NCBI GenBank assembly: GCA_964036665.1
Contig: OZ038532.1
Location: forward strand, 11,860,537-11,924,536
From: Gordius sp. MW1
Lineage: Eukaryota > Nematomorpha > Gordioida > Gordea > Gordiidae
Direction: 5' to 3'
Length of the DNA: 64,000 nt
The stretch's first letter is position 1. Each line of letters begins with the position of its first letter. The notes beneath the pieces were generated by a model. The model had not been told where the DNA came from and searched no databases. It saw only the letters and a list, made by a program, of their open reading frames with translations. Shown one piece after another: positions 57,452 through 64,000 of the stretch. A program made the position numbers and the translations under genes.

Positions 57452-59409
57452 TAGAGCTGTTGAGTAACTAGTTACATGTAACTAGTTCCTGGAACTACTT
57501 TCTTTTCTTCGGAAGTAACTGTAACCAGTTAATTTTGATTCAGAGGAACTGTAACTGTAGTTAGTTACATTAATTCAGTAACTATTGACGTAAAGTTACA
57601 GTTGCTTTTTATACAATTTAAAAATCATTATTTAAATTTAATAATATAGTTACAAGGCTAGTTTGTGTCCATCGCTTTAAATTTAAATTTTCTTTGCAGA
57701 ACAAATTTGAATTTTTTAGATAGATAATCCATCCTATCAATATATTACGAATATCATATAAAATATACATATTTGTATTCATATCTGCAAAGTTTAAACC
57801 CAAAAATCCAAAAAAACTGACAAATTAAAATTTTTGGAACATTATATAATATTTATTTGCAGGTAAAAATGTAATATTTTATATTATTTCGGCCTTTAAA
57901 ATTAGTATTTAAAATTTTTAATTGATCCTTAATTGTATTGAAAAAATAGCCCTTTTAATATATGTGCAAAACATATTTTTATCAACTTAAAATATCATAT
58001 GACTTTTGCCCAACCTCTAAGTCTAAATTTTGATCATTAAGTCATTTGATAAACTACTATAATACAATATTAATGAAGATATTAAAACAATAATTTAAAT
58101 TTATTTTTTAGTTCATTTATATATACAAAAATTTTGAACAAAAATTTAAAAAATATATGTGCAAAAATTTTAGATAAAATATTATAAATTAGCAGGTAAA
58201 ACTTTAGCTAGGAGTTTAATGCAAGGTTTGGTATTTAAAATTTTGGCGATTCAAAAATAATGTTATGAATAATTATTATTAATAATTTTTTTCAATTGTT
58301 TAATAAAAAATAGTCTTTTCTTTATATATTTGCAAAAGAGAATTTCATCACCTATAATGTCATATGATTTTTGATAAATAAACACCTAAATTTTGGTAAA
58401 GCCATATTATAAATTAATTGTAATATAATACAATAATAATGAAATTTATTGAAATAATATATTTTTCAATTATCTAGTTTGTATTATTTTATTTTGACAT
58501 GGAAATTCAAGAGAAAACTCCCTGGCCCGTTTTTAATAATTATTTCTTTAAAGAAAAAAGAAAACAAGAAGATGATATTTCTATGCAAATTGTGCAGCCC
58601 TAAAGTTAATTGCATATCAGCTCGTTTAAATACCACTGCAAATTTATGGTAGCACATAATAGTTACTATTTAAACCTTGATGATTAATTTATAGAGAATA
58701 CATCCCCATAAATATAAAAAAATCGACGATAATAAGTCAGCAAACCAAATAGACCACTACTTTTACCTGTAGTAAAGTTACAGTGATAATGCCTTATTAT
58801 CTATCCCTTATTATAAATCCAATTTTTAAAACAAGTTGGCCGTGGATCCGTCAAGAATATGAGAGAAGACACTTTAAATTACATTAATTCATTGATTCCC
58901 AAACAGGAGCAAAGACAGGACCTAGACCTAATCGTTGGATTTTTTTAACCTTTCAAAGGCGGATAGTATTCAAGAGTGCATTCACAATTTCGTCATTTCG
59001 AAAGATGATGAATGATATGATATGTTAATACATAATAATTTCCCTAATTTAAATAAACTTTTCATTAATTTCAATGTACCCCTACCAACTAGCGCTCGCC
59101 CGTCGAGCGTCTTTTTAGTCTTGGTAAATTAATATTCAAATAAAAGCGGACTAGTTTATTAGATGACAATATAGAAAATAACGTTTTATTGAAATTTAAT
59201 CATCATTTATTACCCTCCAATTTTTATACAAATGTTTAAATAAATCATATAAAAAAATACCGTTTTTTCAAATTAACTTGAGTAACTTTAGGTGTAACTA
59301 ATTCCATCAGGTAAATAACTGGAACTGTAATCAGTTACATAGTTACATTTTTTGTGAAAGTAACTGTAACTTAACTAGTTACTGTGGTAAAGTAACTTTA
59401 AAAGCTCTA
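57452..59409 (+). mobile_element. Decayed hAT DNA transposon, 1.96 kb
   Basis: Ends TAGAGCTGTTGAGTAAC and GTAACTTTAAAAGCTCTA are inverted repeats. Flanking 8-mers ATAATTCA (57444-57451) and ATTATTCA (59410-59417) differ at one base. Both ends carry clusters of GTAACT/AGTTAC words, including a perfect 22-bp palindrome (AACTAGTTACA and its inverse) at about 57468-57489. A transposase relic at about 59035-59200 reads FPNLNKLFINFNVPLPTSAR, the C-terminal dimerisation segment of hAT transposases. The rest of the frame is lost. Confidence 0.82.
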
Positions 59410-59417
59410 ATTATTCA

Positions 59418-59668
59418 ATATGCTATTAATTAAATGCTTATTTTTTAAAAGTGGTTGAAAGAATTTGAGATCGCAAAATTTTGGGCCTAACAGGCAAAAT
59501 AAATATTTCGGGCAGCTCTAATGTTTCGGGCGGGCCCGAGCGGACACCTAGAAGGTTCGGGCGGGCTCGGGCGGGCAATGAGGTTAAGAAATTGAATCAG
59601 GCGGGGTTCGGGTACAAAATTCCAAACAAATCTGACCTCTGCGGCAAGCCTTTCAGATTTCGCTTTAA
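59418..59668. repeat. GC-rich repeat patch (hAT-type family remnant)
   Basis: GGGCGGGCCCGAGCGGACAC and TCGGGCGGGCTCGGGCGGGC at 59525-59580 match the GC-rich family around 22060 and 24600. It is directly adjacent to the Harbinger-type MITE. Confidence 0.5.
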
Positions 59669-59947
59669 GGGCTTGTCTTAATATCGGATTCAGATTTAAA
59701 TGGCGCGAATATATCTTTATCAAATCTGATTATATTTCATGTCTCAAACTCGGTTGTAATGACTAATATTTTGTTTTTTGATAATTAAAAACGTTTTTTT
59801 TGTTTATTTCAACTCTTGAGATTAATCGCTGTTTTGTTAGCCGTCTTAAATGTAAATCCGCTGTGAATTCGAAGTTAAGACACGGCTATGTTATAACCCG
59901 TACAACGATTTTTGCTGCGCAGCAAAATCCGATATTAAGACAAGCCC
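59669..59947. mobile_element. PIF/Harbinger-type MITE, copy 2
   Basis: Same ends as copy 1 at 26637 (GGGCTTGTCTTAATATCGGA and its inverse), flanked by TAA at 59666-59668 and 59948-59950. The two copies align along their full length, with small indels. Confidence 0.82.
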
Positions 59948-60155
59948 TAAGATGTGGCAGGCCCCTAAAACTGGCTATTTTGTGACCTTGGAACACAGTA
60001 CCAAGAGGCCACGTTATCGTTGTTCAAGCAAAATGAAATAGTTAGAAAAACTGTCTTTACTGACTTAGCTACAATTCAATTTTGTCTCTTTTAATGTATA
60101 TTAATATTTCAATAATATCTTTACAATCACTTAATTATAAAATTGTCTTTCAAGG

Positions 60156-60378
60156 GTGAATATCGGAGCCATGAACACAGTGCGTTTAAAGCGTCTCAAA
60201 TGCCTGTTAATCGATATAAAACTCCTAAAAAAGAAAGGATTTATTTCGAAAAGACTTACTGCGAATTTCATGGCAGTACGTTGGCACGATAATTATAACG
60301 AGGCTTTAAATGTTAAACCTATTACATATGGTAAAATCACACCTGCCCAAAGATATTTAATAAATTTTTGGGCGGCGT
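60156..60378 (+). pseudogene. Possible piggyBac-like transposase fragment
   Basis: The 74-residue frame reads NIGAMNTVRLKRLKC, then LLKKKGF and ANFMAVRWHDN, similar in spacing to the GTxRxNR, KKxxRG and VxWxDN blocks of piggyBac transposases. It has no upstream or downstream partner domains. The assignment rests on memory of the family pattern only. Confidence 0.4.
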
Positions 60379-61269
60379 AGAATGCTCTGAGTAAATGTGA
60401 TGCCACAGAAATATCATTTCAGCGCAGAAATCGGTGCTTTTCATTATTTGGATTGGATGTCACTTACTAAATGCCTGCCAGCTCTATTGTTTTAACAGAG
60501 AAATCATTAAACTCTAAAATTGAAAAAATGAAATATCCAAAATAAGTGTTAATATGGGACTTCTTAAGTGGACTAAAAATCTTAGATTTTCTTAGGTCAG
60601 AGACGCGATAGATGGTCATCAACCAAAATGTGCACTCATCGGCGCTGCTCTGTATGCAGCTCTGCAACCATATTTTTATGCCCATATTGCAATGTCAGAC
60701 CTCACATTTATTGTTGATCATCGTTTCAATATAACTAATTTTTTTACTTATCTTAGTCATTTAATAAAATTTTAAAATTAGCTTATTTCTACGTCCCGAG
60801 TGTAACCTGTAGGTGACACCTTCTTTTTTCCGGAACTGGGCAATATTTCCAGAATTTTTAAATTGGTTAGTGATCTAGAGCATACTGAGATGCCCCAAAA
60901 AATTTAATAGGGATTAGTTCGGCCGAACCGTTAGTGGTAACTGTCAGATTAATATAAGGTAATGCAACAAAGCATTTTTAGATAATTTTTATTTCTCTTA
61001 TAGGTACTGTCAAAAATATCAGTTTATGATTCAACAAAGCGTGTGTCATTTAGCGTAAATTCAAATATAAGAAACATAATGATCATTCACAAATAAATAT
61101 ACTTATAAACACTTCTTAAATGACATACATGAATTTAATGTTATTGATATAAATTAATCCTTCAACTCTGCACCGGTGTATTATACATAAAATGTTTATA
61201 TACATTTGACAAAAGGGAATGGTAATTAAGTATGTCGACATTGTGGATTAAATTTATCCTGCGTGAGCT
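60379..61269. other. Intergenic; one unexplained open frame
   Basis: A plus-strand frame at about 60595-60777 after a TTCTTAG acceptor-like site reads VRDAIDGHQPKCALIGAALY and ends at a stop after 60 residues. No family is recognised. Otherwise nothing was seen. It includes the 3' side of the RGS gene. Confidence 0.3.
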
Positions 61270-61822
61270 CTACACCTTATCCGATGTATTCCTATATTGT
61301 TCCTTGATGTTTTTGTAAAAGGCTGAATTAAGGAATCGTGGGTACGAATCTCTGTGCATAAGGGTGTAGATTTGCATCTGAGCCTCGTCAAATGTTTCTT
61401 TCGAGGGATCTACCATCTTTTTATTGATTATTTCACGCACCCTTGAATCTAAGGATACCTATGATATGAATACATATTTAGCTGTGATTAATCCAAACCA
61501 TAAGACGAAATCATCTTTTTTATTAAATATACCTCTTTCGGGGATAAAATTGATATATAATCTTCGTATATTAACCGTGCCTTTTCTTCAATTGCTTCTT
61601 GGGATCGTTCTTTCTTTAACTCTTCGCATGCTAGCCAAAATAGCATGTTTTCCTCGCTGTATTCATGCCGCAGAAAATCTCGGAATGTATTTCTACCGTC
61701 TTTTAGAAAATTATGATTAAAAGTGAATAATGACAATTTTAAATTGATTAGTATTTAAGTTTATTCAAAATACTTGCGGTTTTCATTAATCGATCAAATG
61801 ATTGGCCCCACGAACCAACCTC
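61270..61822 (-). CDS. RGS protein of the RZ type (RGS17/19/20-like), 5' incomplete
   Basis: Three minus-strand exons join in phase: 61774-61822 (EVGSWGQSFDRLMKTA), 61533-61699 (GRNTFRDFLRHEYSEENMLF and on), and 61270-61458 (SLDSRVREIINKKMVDPS to a TAG stop). Introns are 74 nt each (61459-61532, 61700-61773). Together they make a nearly full RGS domain, with the EYSEEN and DEAQMQIYTLMHRDSYPRFL motifs that contact G-alpha switch regions. The closest pattern is the RZ subfamily, which speeds GTP hydrolysis by Gi/Gz. RZ proteins carry an N-terminal cysteine string; no such exon was found between 61823 and the window end, so the start is missing or lies beyond the window. Five-prime partial as annotated. 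Confidence 0.88.
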
Positions 61823-63430
61823 CTTGTATGTTAACCTAAATTAATAAATAAACTTTCTTTTTAATATTTATTTTATAAACCTTTAAACAAAACCATAATA
61901 AATTAATTTTTAAAACGACTAATTTTGCTGATAAATTAATTTAAATGCTATATAATGTATAGATTTTGTTCTTTAGCCCTTCTTTTGTTTTACGGGTCAA
62001 CATGAAGCAATACTTATTTCGAAGTATTACAGGAATAAAGTTTGCAGAGAGCTAAAATTAGTAATAGCTCAAAAAAAAATTTATCTACAAAATTTAGTGT
62101 ATTTTGGACTTGTCGTTTACACATGGAGGCCGGGGCCGTTTTTAGGGATTGGCCTTGGCCTCCCGTACACGTTTCGATGCACCTTAGGCCCGGCATCCTA
62201 CAAAGATCGGCTTGTTAGGCCCAGTCCATTAATTAATCTCAAACTTATCAACATTTATTACGTAAAGGTATTATTAATAAGATATCCTGAACAATTGAAT
62301 TGGTGGATTTTAAGGGTTCGACAATATTCTACACCTAGATCCGTAAAAATAATATTAAAGATTTTTCTTAATTAGTGAGTTCAAATGTTGTAATATGTTC
62401 ACACACATTTTCAATATTATACCCTGATTTTTAAACAAAAATGATGCCCCTAGTTAAGTGTCAGGATTAAAAAAATAAAAACCATTTCCATTTTAATATA
62501 CAAATTGAGGCCTCTAATACATTTTGACGTGATCACTTTTTTGTTTTGAATACTAAGAATCAATATTTAGGAAAAAATTAATAAAAAACCTTTGTGGTCG
62601 GTGTAAATAATATTCATCCCAGGATCATTTCCAGAATTTTAGGCCCGTTCGAACCCCTCATGAAACTTTCCATTCGAACCCGGCCGGTTAAAATTTTATC
62701 TTTTCAAGCCCGTCCGTACTTACCCACGGGCCGGACCTGCCCGTGCAGATCTCTATGAAGGCCTGGGTCAAATTTGTGACGCTTTTTAATTTTTATTATA
62801 TTGTTTTAACTTTAGAATGATTTGTGATAGAAAAGTTTAAAATTAATCAGACTTTAAACTATAAATGTCCAAAATATATATTATCAACATAATTGACATT
62901 TGTGTTTATTTTTACATTTCCTTTTGTTTTTCAGCACGCTTATATTATCATGCCTATTAAATATCAAAGTCACACAGGGGTACGCAGGATAACTGGGGGG
63001 GGGGGGGGTTTAAAAATAAGATTTTGTAAGATTTAAATGTGTAACAAACCCATAAATATGGGAATTATAAATAAATAAGAATGAATTTAATAAAATATAA
63101 ATATACATTATAACATAATCGTGATTTTCAAAAGCCAAATTTATATAATTTGCATTTTTTTAAAATAGTGTAACATGGGAATGTAAGAGAGGAAAATAAA
63201 ATCCTAAGTATATTTGCTTATTAGGTAAAATCTTCTCACCCATAATGTATCTAACTAATACAATACAAAACGCTATAGAATTTATGCTATCTAACATAAA
63301 GTTTGAATAGTTTGTGTTTGACAGGTATTGTTTTAAGAACCAATATTTTAGAACCATGTTGTTTCCCTTTATGATTTACAACTTTAAAAGGTAATAAGAA
63401 ATTTTTAAAATTCTTTTTCAGGTTTTAACG
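61823..63430. other. Intergenic or RGS 5' intron, with GC-rich repeat pieces
   Basis: GC-rich hAT-type pieces lie at 62120-62230 and 62640-62757, the latter ending GCCCGTGCAGATCTCTA, which inverts to the TAGAG-type end seen at 24574. A G-run MITE end (GTACGCAGGATAACTGGGG) is at about 62979-63007. No cysteine-string exon was seen. Confidence 0.45.
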
Positions 63431-63439
63431 CAACTGTAT

Positions 63440-64000
63440 TTAATCTTCTTCTTTATCAAATATTTGGTCCCACAGACGTGGGGTTTATTTAGATGAATGT
63501 CTTCCATCTTGATAGGGTAAGTGCCATGTATTAATTAATCTTCTTTGATTCCATTACTTTGTCGACTTGCCCTTTCCACGTAACACGAGGTCGTCCTCTT
63601 TCTATCTTCCCCGGTAATTCCACGTCACGTACATTACGATTTACATCATTCGCTTCCCTTCTTAATATATGTCCATACCACCTTAGCCGATTTTCATTGA
63701 TCCTGTCTGCCATAGGTTAAATACCCAGTTTTGTCATGAGAAAGTCATTCGTCATATGGTCGAGCTTAGCATACCCCAAGGTCCACCATATCATTCTCAT
63801 ATACGTGGGTTGTAATAGCTTTTCTTTCTTGGCGTTTAATGACCAGGTTTCACTTCAATAAGGCAACACCGGTCTTACAAAGGAGTTGTAAGATTTACTC
63901 TTCAAACATATTTGCATTTTTAGTCGCATATTATACCGTATATAATTCGCCATTTAAGCCATCCTTTTTGAATCCCCGCATTGCGTTCTGCTGCGCAACC
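63440..64000 (-). pseudogene. RTE-type LINE 3' end, minus strand, runs off the window
   Basis: The minus strand reads IQKGWLKWRI and, at 63713-63531, NENRLRWYGHILRREANDVN and RGRPRVTWKGQVDKVM, the C-terminal end of RTE-like polyproteins. It aligns with 22320-22740 and with 38885-39250, all of one family. Frame breaks are present. The rest of the element would lie beyond 64000. Confidence 0.78.

Overview
This 64 kb window comes from a very AT-rich, repeat-dense animal genome. The coding content is eukaryotic and metazoan: a neurabin/spinophilin-type PP1 scaffold (PDZ plus SAM), a protein farnesyltransferase beta subunit, an RGS protein of the RZ (RGS17/19/20) type, a RAB5IF-like membrane protein and a divergent actin. 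All genes except actin are split by GT-AG introns, many only 33-44 nt long. Tiny introns together with heavy transposon load suggest a fast-evolving invertebrate. I cannot name the species from the sequence.

Layout. 0.4-8.4 kb: fourteen exons of the neurabin-like gene on the plus strand, with its 5' end outside the window and its larger introns carrying small inverted-repeat transposons. 8.7-16.1 kb: a small hAT-like MITE, then a decayed minus-strand Ty3/gypsy retrotransposon (10229-16137) with both LTRs, a 5-bp target duplication and a nested LTR-like duplication. 16.8-20.4 kb: a complete 12-exon farnesyltransferase beta gene on the plus strand. 20.4-28 kb: mostly decayed repeats (an RTE-type LINE fragment, GC-rich hAT MITEs, a PIF/Harbinger-type MITE) and one weak small-gene candidate. 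28.2-29.1 kb: an unrecognised two-exon gene on the minus strand. 31.1-31.6 kb: RAB5IF-like gene on the minus strand. 32-38 kb: MITEs, tandem repeats and two weak small-gene candidates. 38.9-44.3 kb: an RTE-type LINE on the minus strand split by a 2.7 kb hAT element that itself holds a long-inverted-repeat element. 47.2-48.4 kb: intronless actin. 49.2-57.1 kb: a piggyBac-like MITE and a 7 kb composite array of 107-129 bp satellite units in both orientations, closed by hairpin-bearing inverted ends. 57.5-59.4 kb: a second decayed hAT element. 59.7-64 kb: a second Harbinger-type MITE, a piggyBac-like transposase fragment, three minus-strand exons of an RGS gene, and the 3' end of another RTE LINE.

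The host genes do not form an operon or a shared pathway; they are ordinary cell-signalling and cytoskeletal genes separated by transposon debris. I see no prokaryotic defence system, CRISPR array or biosynthetic cluster. The most interesting signals are the intron-size pattern, several transposon insertions with exact target duplications, two related inverted-repeat elements carrying telomere-like motifs, the large hairpin-ended satellite array, and the unrecognised minus-strand gene whose stop codon abuts a perfect hairpin.
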